Source: Burkholderiales bacterium
GTDB taxonomy: Bacteria; Pseudomonadota; Gammaproteobacteria; Burkholderiales; Burkholderiaceae_C
NCBI GenBank assembly: GCA_028868825.1
Contig: JAGWTU010000008.1
Location: forward strand, 62,001 to 126,000
Reading direction: 5' to 3'
DNA length: 64,000 bases
Under the pieces are notes generated by a model. That model saw only the letters and a program-made list of their open reading frames with translations, was not told where the DNA came from and did no database searches. Positions 1-8,272 of the stretch are shown here, piece after piece; position 1 is the first letter of the stretch, and the number at the start of each line of letters is the position of its first letter. Position numbers and translations under genes: made by a program.

Positions 1-2
1 CG

Positions 3-191
3 CAGGCCGTCGCCGCCGGCATGGCCTATGTGCCCGGCGCGACCTTCTATCCCGATGCCGGCCGCGCGAACACGCTGCGGCTGAGCTTCGTCACCGCGGC
101 GCCGGCACAGATCGACGCCGCCGTCGCGACGCTCGCCGGCGTCCTCGAGCGCGCCCTATCGGCTGCATCTGCCATGAAGACCTGCGCATGA
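3..191 (+). CDS. PLP-dependent aminotransferase, C-terminal end (partial)
   Basis: Only the last 62 codons are present; the gene begins before the window. The visible peptide contains GATFYPDAGRANTLRLSFV, the C-terminal substrate-loop region typical of class I/II (MocR/LysN-like) aminotransferases, followed by an amphipathic helix with ALxGVLERAL. The family transfers amino groups using pyridoxal phosphate in the cytoplasm; the substrate cannot be read from this piece. Its TGA stop overlaps the ATG of the following PhzF-family gene (ATGA), so the two are almost certainly co-translated. Family assignment rests on the tail alone. Confidence 0.7.
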   Translation, partial: QAVAAGMAYVPGATFYPDAGRANTLRLSFVTAAPAQIDAAVATLAGVLERALSAASAMKTCA

Positions 192-1024
192 AGCGCCGCT
201 ACGACCAGCTCGACGTCTTCAGCGCGGCGGTGCTCAAGGGCAATCCGCTCGCCGTCGTCCACGCCGCCGACGGCTTGTCGGACGCGACGATGGCGGCCTT
301 CGCGCGCTGGACCAACCTGTCGGAGACGACCTTCCTGCTGCCGCCGACCGACCCCGCGGCCGACTACCGCGTGCGCATCTGGACGCCGGGCGGCGAGCTG
401 CCTTTCGCCGGCCATCCGACGCTGGGCAGCTGCCATGCCTGGCTCGCCGCCGGCGGGCAGCCGCGCGAGGCGGGTGTCGTCGTCCAGCAATGCGGCGTCG
501 GCCTCGTGCGCATCCGCCGCCGCGACGGCCGGCTGGCGTTCGCCGCGCCGCCGCTGCGGCGCAGCGGGCCGCTCGGCGCCGCGCTGCGCGCGCGCATCGC
601 CGCCGGCCTGGGCGTCGCCGAGGCCGACCTGCTGCACGACCAATGGGTCGACAACGGTCCCGGCTGGTGCGCGGTGATGCTGCGTGACGCGGCGCAGGTG
701 CTGGCCGTGGTACCGGACTGGTCGCGGCTCGGCGACCTCAAGCTCGGCCTCGTCGGCGCCCAGGCGCCGGGCAGCGAGACGCGCTTCGAGGTGCGCGCCT
801 TCGTGCCCTCGCTCGGCGTCGCCGAGGACCCGGTCACCGGCAGCCTCAACGCCGGGCTGGCGCAATGGCTGATCGGCGCCGGCCTCGCGCCGCCGCGCTA
901 CGTCGCCGCGCAGGGCGCGGCGCTGGGCCGCGCCGGGCGCGTCCAGGTCGAGCAGGAAGGCGCCGAGATCTGGATCGGCGGCGACGTCGCCGCCTGCATC
1001 CACGGCGAGGTCGAGATCGGCTGA
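188..1024 (+). CDS. PhzF family isomerase-like protein
   Basis: The 278-residue product matches the two-lobed PhzF/diaminopimelate-epimerase fold. Near residue 6 is the family start (QLDVFSAAVLKGNPLAVV), near residues 44-48 the LSETTF segment carrying the glutamate that acts as general base in PhzF, then PFAGHPTLGSCHAWL (around 78-92), and near residue 214 EDPVTGSLNAGLA, which lines the second half of the active site. Characterised members do phenazine-pathway isomerisation, but most homologues have unknown substrates, and no other phenazine genes are here. The start overlaps the stop of the upstream aminotransferase by ATGA, suggesting a shared role in amino-acid-like substrate metabolism. 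Confidence 0.9.
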   Translation: MKRRYDQLDVFSAAVLKGNPLAVVHAADGLSDATMAAFARWTNLSETTFLLPPTDPAADYRVRIWTPGGELPFAGHPTLGSCHAWLAAGGQPREAGVVVQQCGVGLVRIRRRDGRLAFAAPPLRRSGPLGAALRARIAAGLGVAEADLLHDQWVDNGPGWCAVMLRDAAQVLAVVPDWSRLGDLKLGLVGAQAPGSETRFEVRAFVPSLGVAEDPVTGSLNAGLAQWLIGAGLAPPRYVAAQGAALGRAGRVQVEQEGAEIWIGGDVAACIHGEVEIG

Positions 1025-1048
1025 CCGCGCCTGCGCTCGCTGTCCCGA

Positions 1049-1684
1049 TTACTCGAGGCAGACGATCTTGTGCCGCAGCGCCGTCATCACGGCCGCGGTG
1101 CGGTTCTCGACATGCAGCTTCGAGAGGATGTTGGTGACGTGGAACTTGACCGTCGGCATCGCGATCGACAGGCGCGACGAGATTTCCTGGTTCGGCAGCC
1201 CGCGCGCCATCAGCGACAGCAGGCTGCGCTCACGCTCGGTGAGGTCGGCGCCGACCGGCGCTTCGGCGTGGCGCGACGACAGCGTCGCCGTGACCTCGGG
1301 CGAGAACACGCGCCGCCCGGCATGGGCCGAATGGATCACCGTCACCATCTCCTGCTTCGATGCCGACTTGAGCACGAAGCCGCCGGCACCGGCGGCCATG
1401 GCGCGGCGCACGTCGTTGGCGTCGCAGGCGCCGGCGAGGATGACGAAGCGCGCCATCGGCAGCCTTGGGCGCAGCCGCTCGATCACGGTGATGCCGTCCA
1501 GGCCCGGCATGATGAGGTCGACGAGCACGACATCGGGCTGCGCCGCCAGCACGTCGGCGACGACGTCGTCGCTGTCGCCGGATTCGCCGGCCCAGGCGAA
1601 TTGCTGCTCGCCGGCCACCAGGGCCTGGATGCCGCGGCGGAACATCGGGTGGTGGTCGACGACGAAGACTCGAATCGGGTTCAT
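1049..1684 (-). CDS. NarL/FixJ-type response regulator with atypical receiver
   Basis: A 211-residue regulator with an N-terminal receiver (about 1-120) and a C-terminal LuxR-type HTH (about 145-205, LTERERSLLSLMARGLPNQEI and TVKFHVTNILSKL). The start is the ATG at 1684, preceded by a GAGGA Shine-Dalgarno; longer frames have no conserved sequence. The phospho-acceptor Asp (VLVDLIMPG) and the late Lys (VLKSAS) are present. The acidic pair is reduced to VDHHP, one Asp followed by His, and the usual Thr/Ser at the end of beta-4 is Ala (VILAGA). Phosphorylation or its read-out may therefore be altered. It is the last gene of a minus-strand sensory cluster. Confidence 0.9.
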   Translation of the reverse strand: MNPIRVFVVDHHPMFRRGIQALVAGEQQFAWAGESGDSDDVVADVLAAQPDVVLVDLIMPGLDGITVIERLRPRLPMARFVILAGACDANDVRRAMAAGAGGFVLKSASKQEMVTVIHSAHAGRRVFSPEVTATLSSRHAEAPVGADLTERERSLLSLMARGLPNQEISSRLSIAMPTVKFHVTNILSKLHVENRTAAVMTALRHKIVCLE

Positions 1685-1719
1685 GACATCCTCAGGTGGG
1701 GTCGGTTCAGGGTCGCGGC

Positions 1720-2727
1720 TCAATGGCCCAGGGTCGGTGCCGGGGCCCATTGCAGGAGCCCCAACATCAGGCAGGCCTGGACATAGGCCCGGAGTTCGGC
1801 AACGCCGACGCGCGCGGCACGGCGCAGTTGCGAAGGCGTGAGCGGCTTCTCGGTGAGTCGGTGCGTCATTTCCAGGTGCAGCGGCTGGCGCGAGTAGCGC
1901 TCGGGTCCGACGCCGGGCTGACGCAGCAGGGGTCGGTGCCACCAATCCTCGGGTTCGCCCTGCAGCGGCAGCGCACCGCAGGCCAGGCCGAGCTTCCACA
2001 GCGCCTGGTCGAGCGTGCGCACGACGGCCTTGCTGCCGGGGCGCTCGCCGGGCGCGGGCTGCGGCAGCTCGCGTTCGAGCACCAGGTACTGCAGCGCCAA
2101 CGGGTCGATGAGGACCTGCTGGCGGGCGAAGTCGAAAACCAGGTTCGCACCGGGCTGGTAGCTGGCCTCGAGCGCGGGCGTCGCCGCATCGGCGCGACCG
2201 CGCAGCACGGCTTCGACGAAGGCGCGCTGGCCGGTCTCGACCTCGTCGCGGGCGCAGGCCTCGGCGTCGAGCCGGGAATCGAAGGTGGAATCGAAGGCGT
2301 TCTCGCTGTGGCCGGCGGCGGCGGCGCGCGGCGTCGGCGGCAGCAGGGCTTCGAACTGGACGATGAACTGGCGCCTGGCCAGCGCCTGCTGCGCCAGGCC
2401 GGTCTCACCCAAGGCGGCGAGCCGGATCACCGGGCGCCCCTCGGCGTAGGCATGGACGATCTGCGGCGACGGGCCCTGCGCCCGCGGCCCTCCGACGAGG
2501 ACGATCTCGCCGCCGCGCTCGGCGAGTTCGAGCGTCAGGCCGATCTCTTGACCGGCGGCGGCCAGGAGTTCGCGCGCCGCCTGGATCTCCACGGCCGTCA
2601 GGCCGAGGTGCTGGAAGCGCACGCGCGGCCGCTCGAGGGCACCCCCGCCGAGCTTGGCGCGGAGCAGGTCCCAGAGGCCGGACTGGTTCAATTGACGACT
2701 TCCCGTGGTGTCCCGAAACATGCCCAT
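1720..2727 (-). CDS. Hypothetical protein in a two-component cluster
   Basis: A 335-residue protein I do not recognise. It has no signal peptide and no obvious transmembrane helix, so it is probably cytoplasmic. The first 100 residues are mixed alpha/beta (LERPRVRFQHLGLTAVEIQ, GGEIVLVGG); the C-terminal 60 residues (TPSQLRRAARVGVAELRAYVQACLMLGLL) look like a small winged-helix-type helical bundle. It lies between the CHASE2 histidine kinase and an atypical LuxR-type regulator on the same strand, only 35 bp from the latter, so it is probably part of the same signalling output. ATG at 2727 or 2721 could be used. Confidence 0.7.
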   Translation of the reverse strand: MGMFRDTTGSRQLNQSGLWDLLRAKLGGGALERPRVRFQHLGLTAVEIQAARELLAAAGQEIGLTLELAERGGEIVLVGGPRAQGPSPQIVHAYAEGRPVIRLAALGETGLAQQALARRQFIVQFEALLPPTPRAAAAGHSENAFDSTFDSRLDAEACARDEVETGQRAFVEAVLRGRADAATPALEASYQPGANLVFDFARQQVLIDPLALQYLVLERELPQPAPGERPGSKAVVRTLDQALWKLGLACGALPLQGEPEDWWHRPLLRQPGVGPERYSRQPLHLEMTHRLTEKPLTPSQLRRAARVGVAELRAYVQACLMLGLLQWAPAPTLGH

Positions 2728-2855
2728 AGGCTAGGACCGGGGGACAGTCGCGAACATCCGGCAGCGGCGGATTCGGGGCGTGCCGCAACCCTGGTTGCGG
2801 GGTCAGGGATTCCCTGAGCGCCGCGGCGATGCCGGGGCGCGGGCGGGCGCCGGCG

Positions 2856-5162
2856 TCAGTGCTCGGGCGCCGGGAACTCGATCGCGAAGCGCGAGCCGCC
2901 GCCCTCGGCGGCGGTCACCGTCAGCCGCCCGCCATGGCGGTGCGCGACGCGCTGGACGAAGAGCAGGCCGAGGCCGACGCCGCGCGCGTCGCGCACCAGC
3001 GCGCCGGTGTGGCCGCCCAGCAGCTGCTCGAGCTGGGCCGCGCTGAGCCCGCGCCCGCGGTCGCGCACGGTCAGGCGCCAGCCGGCGCCGAGGGCCTCGG
3101 TGCCGATCTCCACCGCCTGGCCGCGCGGGCTGTGGCGGATGGCGTTGCCGACGAGGTTGGTGACGGCGCGCACGAGCAGCAGCCGGTCGACGACGACCTC
3201 GGCCGGCGCCGGCGCGACGGCGGTGCGCAGCTCGACACCGGCTGCCAGCGCCTGCGCGCGCAGCTCGCCGATGGCGTCGGCGACGACGGCCGCCGGCGCC
3301 ACCGCGGCGCGCTGCAGCGGCTGGTACTGGACATGGGCGGCGCGCACGAAGGCCTCGGACAGCGCCAGCGTGCGCGTGGCCAGCGCGCGCATCTCGCGCA
3401 GCAGCGCGTCGACGGGCGTGTGCACGGCGCCCGAGAGGTTCATGTCGGCGAGCAGCACGATCGAGTTCGCCGGCGAGCGCAGGTCGTGCGAGACGAAGGC
3501 CAGCGCCTCCTCGCGTTCGCGCTCGGCCTGCTTGACCGGCGCGATGTCGACGATGGCGATGAGCAGACGGCGCTGGCCATGGAGGTCGACGGCGGCGACG
3601 CGGATCACGTAGTCGCCCTGCTCGACCTCGCCCAGCCGCGCCTCGACGGCGATGCCGGGCTGCTCGGGCCCGAGCGCGGCGACCGCGCGCGCCCAGTCGC
3701 AGGCCGGGTCGGTGGCGAACTCGCCGAGCAGGCGCAGCGCGTCGAGGCCGCGCAGCTCGTCGGCCGATTCGACCTCGAACAGCGCCGCCGCGGCCGGGTT
3801 GGCGAGCACGACCTGCATGCGCTCGTCGGCGACGAGCATCGCCGTCGGCATCGCCGCCAGCGTGTCGGCGAGGAAGCGCCGCGCCTGGCGCACGAGCAGG
3901 CCGGCGCGGTGCAGCGTCTGCAGCCGCGCGCCGATGGCGTCGCCGCCGTCGGACGTGCCCTGGCGGGCGACGAAGCGGGTTTCGAGCGGCTCCGACGTCA
4001 GGCGGGCGATCTCGCGGTCGAGCCCGGCGACGGCGCGCTCGAGCCGGCGCCAGCTCCACAGCGGGTAGGCCAGCGCCGAGGCCAGCACATAGGGCCCCGG
4101 TGCGCACCAGACGCCGGCGCGCAGCGCCAGCAGCGCCGCGCCCAGCGCCAGCGGCACCGAGGCCACGGCCCAGGGCAGCGCCAGCCGCGGCCCGCCGCGG
4201 CCGAAGGCGACGAGCTGCGCCAGCAGCAGCAGCACCGAGACCGCCGCCACCGTCGACGCCGCGAGCGCGCGCGGCGCATCGCCGTCGCGCAGCGTCGCCA
4301 GCGTGTTGGCCAGCACCTCGATGCCGGGCATCGCCTCGTGGCTGCCGTTGACCGGCGTGGCCAGCGTATCGCCGAGCCCCTGCGCCGTCATGCCGATGAG
4401 CACGTAGCGCCCGGCCAGCCGCCCGGGCGCGACGCGGCCCAGCAGCAGGTCGACGTAGGAGATGCGCTCGAAGGTGCCCGGTGGTCCGAGGTAGCGGATC
4501 AGGAAGCGGCCGTCGCGGTGTGCGCCGCCGCTGCTCTGCGTCTCTTCCTCGAGGGCCAGCCCCGGAGCGATCGCGCCGCCGCCGATCTGCAGCAGGGTCG
4601 TCGCGAGGTGGGGGTAGATCGAGTCGGTCGGTCCGGCGTGGAGGAAGGCGTGCCGCAGCACGCCGTCCTCGTCCACCGGCGCCTCGGCGGTGCCGAGTGC
4701 GGCCGCGCCGGCCAGCGGTTCGACCGGCAGCAGCAGGCCCAGCGGCGCGCCGGGCAGGCGCTGCCAGGCCACCGGCAGCACGACGGGCGCGGCGTGGCGC
4801 AGCGCGCGCGCCAGCAGCAGGTCCTGCTGCGGATCGGGGTCGGGCTCGCTGAGCACGAGGTCGAGCGCGGTCGCTCGCGGGTGCGCCTGCGCCAGCCGCT
4901 CGAGCAGCGTCGCGTGGACGGCGCGCGGCCAGGGCCAGCGCCCGATGCGGGCGACGCTGGCATCGTCGATGGCGACGATGACGATGTCGGCCGGCGCCGG
5001 CCGCCGCCACAGCGAGAGGCCGAAGTCGTAGACGAGGCGGTCGAAGCGCCAGGTCCAGCCGCCAAGGGCGAGGATGCAGGCGAGCAGCCCGAGCAGCGCG
5101 GCGATCGCGGCCTCGTCGCGCCAGCGGCGCAGGGCGGGCGCCTGGCGCCGGTCGCGGCTCAC
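2856..5162 (-). CDS. CHASE2-PAS sensor histidine kinase
   Basis: A 768-residue membrane kinase. Order: a first TM helix (about 15-35), an extracytoplasmic CHASE2 domain (about 36-290, with VIVAIDDASVARIGRWPWPR and YVLIGMTAQGLGD), two or three TM helices (about 300-385), a PAS-like domain (about 430-540), HisKA with HDLRSP (His near 559), and HATPase_c with N-box NLVGNAIRHS (near 674) and G-boxes DRGRGLS and GVGLGLLF. All catalytic motifs are intact. The start is taken as GTG at 5162, overlapping the TGA of the FecR/LysM gene (GTGA); the longer in-frame extension crosses that gene and is an artefact. The overlap argues for co-translation and a joint periplasmic sensing role. Confidence 0.92.
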   Translation of the reverse strand: MSRDRRQAPALRRWRDEAAIAALLGLLACILALGGWTWRFDRLVYDFGLSLWRRPAPADIVIVAIDDASVARIGRWPWPRAVHATLLERLAQAHPRATALDLVLSEPDPDPQQDLLLARALRHAAPVVLPVAWQRLPGAPLGLLLPVEPLAGAAALGTAEAPVDEDGVLRHAFLHAGPTDSIYPHLATTLLQIGGGAIAPGLALEEETQSSGGAHRDGRFLIRYLGPPGTFERISYVDLLLGRVAPGRLAGRYVLIGMTAQGLGDTLATPVNGSHEAMPGIEVLANTLATLRDGDAPRALAASTVAAVSVLLLLAQLVAFGRGGPRLALPWAVASVPLALGAALLALRAGVWCAPGPYVLASALAYPLWSWRRLERAVAGLDREIARLTSEPLETRFVARQGTSDGGDAIGARLQTLHRAGLLVRQARRFLADTLAAMPTAMLVADERMQVVLANPAAAALFEVESADELRGLDALRLLGEFATDPACDWARAVAALGPEQPGIAVEARLGEVEQGDYVIRVAAVDLHGQRRLLIAIVDIAPVKQAEREREEALAFVSHDLRSPANSIVLLADMNLSGAVHTPVDALLREMRALATRTLALSEAFVRAAHVQYQPLQRAAVAPAAVVADAIGELRAQALAAGVELRTAVAPAPAEVVVDRLLLVRAVTNLVGNAIRHSPRGQAVEIGTEALGAGWRLTVRDRGRGLSAAQLEQLLGGHTGALVRDARGVGLGLLFVQRVAHRHGGRLTVTAAEGGGSRFAIEFPAPEH

Positions 5163-6778
5163 TGGGCCAGGTTCAGCGTCCCGTCGCCGGCGCGCACGCA
5201 ACTGCCGGCGACGTCGCGCAGGCAGTTCGGGATCTCGAACAGCTGCGGCCTCGTGTACGGGCCGAGGTACCCGTCGGCATCGCGTGCGCGCAGCCGCACG
5301 AAGTAGCGGCCGGGCGGCGGCAGCGGCAGCGTCAGGCCGGGTTTGGCGAGCTTCGTCTCGAAGGTCTTGTGGCCGAAGGCGGCGTCGCTGGCGACCTCGA
5401 ACTCGAAGGTCTGGCCCGGCAGGCCTTCCCAGCTGAAATCGACGCCCCGCTCGCCGACCGCGGGCGGCGCGGGCGTGGGCGGCAGCGGCCGCAGCTCGAA
5501 ACTGCGGTCGACGCCCCAGGGGCCCTGGTCGCCGTCGCCGCGCACGCTGGCCATGCGCCAGTGGTAGACGCCGGGCGCGAGGCCGTCGACGGCCAGCGTC
5601 GTGCCGCGGACGTCGGCGACGTCGCGCAGCGGCTGGCCGTAATCGGCGCCGGCGGCGAGCTGCAGCCGGTAATGCGCGGCGTCGGGGTTGCCGGCCCAGC
5701 CGAACTCGACGCGGCTGCCGAAGCTGACGGCACGCGACGCCGGCGTCGCCGGCAGCGGCGCCTCGGGACGGGCCTTGAGCGTGAAGGCGAGGTCGGCGTT
5801 CTGACCCTCGAGGCCGTTGGCGTCGATCGCCCGCACGCGCAGCAGGTAGCGGCCGTCGGCGAGGCCGGCGAAGCGCAGCTCGGGTGTCGGCGAGGTGACC
5901 TCGGCGAGCACGGTGTCGAACCGCGCGTCGCGCGCGACCTCGCCGCGGTAGGCGGTGGCACCGGCCACCGGCTGCGGGCTGAAGCGCACCAGCACGCGGT
6001 CCTGCAGCACCGGCAGGCCGGCGACGCCGGGGGCGTCGAGCAGCCGCACGGGCGGCGCGACATGGCCGCCGGCGTCGACGACGCTGCCGTAGCCGGCATG
6101 CACCGGCACCGCGGCGCCCTGGCCGCCGGCGATGGCGACCGTGCCCTCGAGCACCTCGCCATGCGTCGTTTGCGCAGCGGCGACGCGGAACTCGGTGCCG
6201 CGCACGCCGAGCACGCCCTGCGGCGTCTCGATCGAGAAGCCGGGCTGGCCGGCGTGTGCGGGCGCCGCCTTGATCTCGACGCGGCCGCGCTCGAGCCGCG
6301 CGCCCGAGCGCGTCGCTCCGACGTCGCGCAACTGGCGCGACTCGCGGACCACCAGCCGGCTGTCGGGGCGCAGGCGCAGCACCGTGCCGTCGACGAGGCG
6401 GATCGTCGCCTGACCGTCGCCGCCGGTGGCCACGGCGCCGCCCTCGGCCACGCCCTGGCCCGGCTGCAGCGCGGCGCCGTCGGCATCGCGCACGTTGCCG
6501 GCCACGCTGAGCACGCTGGCGCGCACGCTGTCGCTGCGCAGCAGCCGCAGCGGCACCCGCAGCGTCGTGCCGACTGCGATGCGATTCGGGTTGCGCAAGG
6601 CGTTCGCCCGCGCGATCTCGGGCCAGGAAGCGGGGTCGGCGAGCAGCCGCTGGCCGATGCCGATCAGCGTGTCGCCCTTCGCCACCGCGAGTTCGTAGAC
6701 CGCTTCGTCGGCGCGTGCAGCGAGCGGCCAGGCCATAGAAACAGCCATTGTCAGAGAGAGTAAGCGCCAACCGTTCAT
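5159..6778 (-). CDS. FecR-domain protein with LysM and FnIII-like repeats
   Basis: A 539-residue secreted protein. It has a Sec signal peptide (hydrophobic core about 5-17, cleavage near ARA/DE), a LysM domain (about 30-78, YELAVAKGDTLIGIGQRLL) likely to bind peptidoglycan, a FecR domain (about 90-195, with GVLGVRGTEFRV), and three fibronectin-III-like stretches with repeated FSW/YRL/GVYHWR patterns to residue about 525. ATG at 6778 overlaps the stop of the upstream regulator (ATGA) and its own stop overlaps the GTG of the CHASE2 kinase. FecR domains usually relay or scaffold envelope signals; here the partner is probably the kinase rather than an ECF sigma factor, since none is present. Confidence 0.9.
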   Translation of the reverse strand: MNGWRLLSLTMAVSMAWPLAARADEAVYELAVAKGDTLIGIGQRLLADPASWPEIARANALRNPNRIAVGTTLRVPLRLLRSDSVRASVLSVAGNVRDADGAALQPGQGVAEGGAVATGGDGQATIRLVDGTVLRLRPDSRLVVRESRQLRDVGATRSGARLERGRVEIKAAPAHAGQPGFSIETPQGVLGVRGTEFRVAAAQTTHGEVLEGTVAIAGGQGAAVPVHAGYGSVVDAGGHVAPPVRLLDAPGVAGLPVLQDRVLVRFSPQPVAGATAYRGEVARDARFDTVLAEVTSPTPELRFAGLADGRYLLRVRAIDANGLEGQNADLAFTLKARPEAPLPATPASRAVSFGSRVEFGWAGNPDAAHYRLQLAAGADYGQPLRDVADVRGTTLAVDGLAPGVYHWRMASVRGDGDQGPWGVDRSFELRPLPPTPAPPAVGERGVDFSWEGLPGQTFEFEVASDAAFGHKTFETKLAKPGLTLPLPPPGRYFVRLRARDADGYLGPYTRPQLFEIPNCLRDVAGSCVRAGDGTLNLAQ

Positions 6779-7422
6779 GACGCGTCCCCGCACCAGGCCA
6801 GGGCGATCTTGATCAGCATCGCCGGCGATTCGGCGCCCAGCTTGTCCTTCAGCGCCTGCTTGTGGGTCTCGATCGTCTTCACGCTGCGGTTGAGCAGTTC
6901 GGCGATCTCGCGCGTGCTGCGGCCCTGGCCGACGAGGCGCAGCACCTCGATCTCGCGCGGCGAGAGTTCGGGGCCCGCGGCGGCGGCGGCCGGCCCGCCG
7001 GCGACGCGGCGCAGCAGCGTCGAGCGCAGGCGCGGGCTGACATGGACATCGCCCGCCAGCACCGCGGTGACGGCGGCGGCCAGGGTCTGCGCGAGTTCGG
7101 TCTTCATCACATAGCCATCGGCGCCGGCGCGCAGCGCGCGCTCGGCGTAGAGCTCTTCGGCCATCGAGGTCAGGACGATGATCTTCAACTCCGGGTGGTC
7201 GCGCCGGATCTGCGGCAGCACCGTGAGGCTGAACTCGTCACCCAGACCCAGGTCCAGGATCAGCAGCCGGAACGGCTCGCGTGCAAGCAGGGCGCGCGCG
7301 TCGGCCAGGTTGGCCGCCTCGTGCACCTGTGTGGGCTCGCCGAGCAGATGGCGTACGCCCAGACGCACGATGTCGTGGTCGTCGACGATCAGCACTTTCA
7401 GCGGCGGTCCGGGCTCGGGCAT
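6775..7422 (-). CDS. NarL/FixJ-type response regulator (canonical)
   Basis: A 215-residue regulator with a complete receiver: acidic pair VDDHD, phospho-acceptor in LLILDLGLGD, Thr in IIVLTSM and Lys in YVMKTE. The C-terminal LuxR HTH (about 148-210) reads LSPREIEVLRLVGQGRSTREIAELLNRSVKTIETHKQAL. ATG at 7422 gives the normal family N-terminus; upstream sequence in the frame is non-conserved. It is the first gene of the minus-strand cluster and is translationally coupled to the FecR/LysM gene. It is the likely direct partner of the CHASE2 histidine kinase two genes downstream, although the second regulator is an alternative. Confidence 0.92.
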   Translation of the reverse strand: MPEPGPPLKVLIVDDHDIVRLGVRHLLGEPTQVHEAANLADARALLAREPFRLLILDLGLGDEFSLTVLPQIRRDHPELKIIVLTSMAEELYAERALRAGADGYVMKTELAQTLAAAVTAVLAGDVHVSPRLRSTLLRRVAGGPAAAAAGPELSPREIEVLRLVGQGRSTREIAELLNRSVKTIETHKQALKDKLGAESPAMLIKIALAWCGDAS

Positions 7423-7540
7423 CGATATTTTCAAGTCGGGGGCCGCGCCGGGCGAGGCCGTGATCTTAGCGTCTGGGTCGGCGCAGCCGTTGACAGGGCT
7501 TGCCAAGGGTTGCACGTTCAACTGCCGGACAATGGCGTCG

Positions 7541-8230
7541 ATGTCCGATTCCGCCGCCACCACGACCCCGGTCCGCGTCTGGGACCTGCCGACGCGGCTG
7601 TTCCATTGGATGCTCGCGCTGGCCGTCGTCGGCGCCGTCGCTACCGCCTGGATCGGCGGCAATACTATGGTATTGCATGTGCGGCTGGGCTGCGCGGTCC
7701 TCGCGCTGCTGGTGTTCAGAATCGGCTGGGGTCTGTTCGGCGGGCGCTGGTCGCGTTTTGCGAGCTTCGCCTGGGGACCGGCGGCCATCGCGCGCTACCT
7801 GCGCGGCGCGGCGCTGCCCGGCGAGCGCTTCGACATCGGCCACAACCCGCTCGGCAGCCTGTCGGTCTGGGCGCTGTTGGCGATCCTCGCGATCCAGGTC
7901 GGCACGGGGCTCTTTGCCGACGACGAGATTGCCACCGTCGGGCCGCTGAACCCCTTCGTCGCGACCGCTACCGGCCTGCGGCTCACCGCCTGGCACCATG
8001 GGCCCGGGCAGTGGATCGTGCTCACGCTCGTGGCGCTGCACGTGGCGGCGATCGCCTGGTACCGCTGGCGCCGCGCCACCGATCTCGTGCGGCCGATGTG
8101 GTCCGGCGACAAGGCGCTGCCGGTCGCGACGCCGGCCAGCGTCGACGGCCTTTCGACGCGGCTCCTCGCCTTGACCTGGGCGCTGGCCTGCGCCGCCCTC
8201 GCCACCTGGATTTACCGCCTCGGCGGCTGA
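7541..8230 (+). CDS. Cytochrome b561 family protein
   Basis: A 229-residue integral membrane b-type cytochrome. The N-terminal motif VRVWDLPTRLFHWMLA includes the first haem-ligand His, and further histidines lie in TM helices (GHNPLG, TAWHHGPGQW, LVALHVAAI), giving a four-helix di-haem core. A CxxCH c-haem motif is absent. Members carry electrons between quinol and periplasmic acceptors; the partner is not visible. ATG at 7541 has no Shine-Dalgarno and lies 7 nt after a GACAAT hexamer, so the mRNA may be leaderless; an in-frame ATG three codons upstream overlaps that box. A TTGACA hexamer at 7490-7495 is badly spaced from it. Confidence 0.88.
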   Translation: MSDSAATTTPVRVWDLPTRLFHWMLALAVVGAVATAWIGGNTMVLHVRLGCAVLALLVFRIGWGLFGGRWSRFASFAWGPAAIARYLRGAALPGERFDIGHNPLGSLSVWALLAILAIQVGTGLFADDEIATVGPLNPFVATATGLRLTAWHHGPGQWIVLTLVALHVAAIAWYRWRRATDLVRPMWSGDKALPVATPASVDGLSTRLLALTWALACAALATWIYRLGG

Positions 8231-8272
8231 AGGCCGGTCGCGACGGCTTCGGCTTCGGGCATCATCGGGCCG

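Noticed and set aside
2856-6770. Single 1304-codon frame joining the CHASE2 kinase to upstream sequence
   Set aside because: The part beyond 5162 is another reading of the FecR/LysM gene and has no conserved sequence; the GTG overlapping the FecR stop is a better start.
7490-7533. Sigma-70 promoter TTGACA (7490-7495) with GACAAT (7528-7533)
   Set aside because: The spacing is 32 bp, far from 16-18 bp, so they are not a matched pair.
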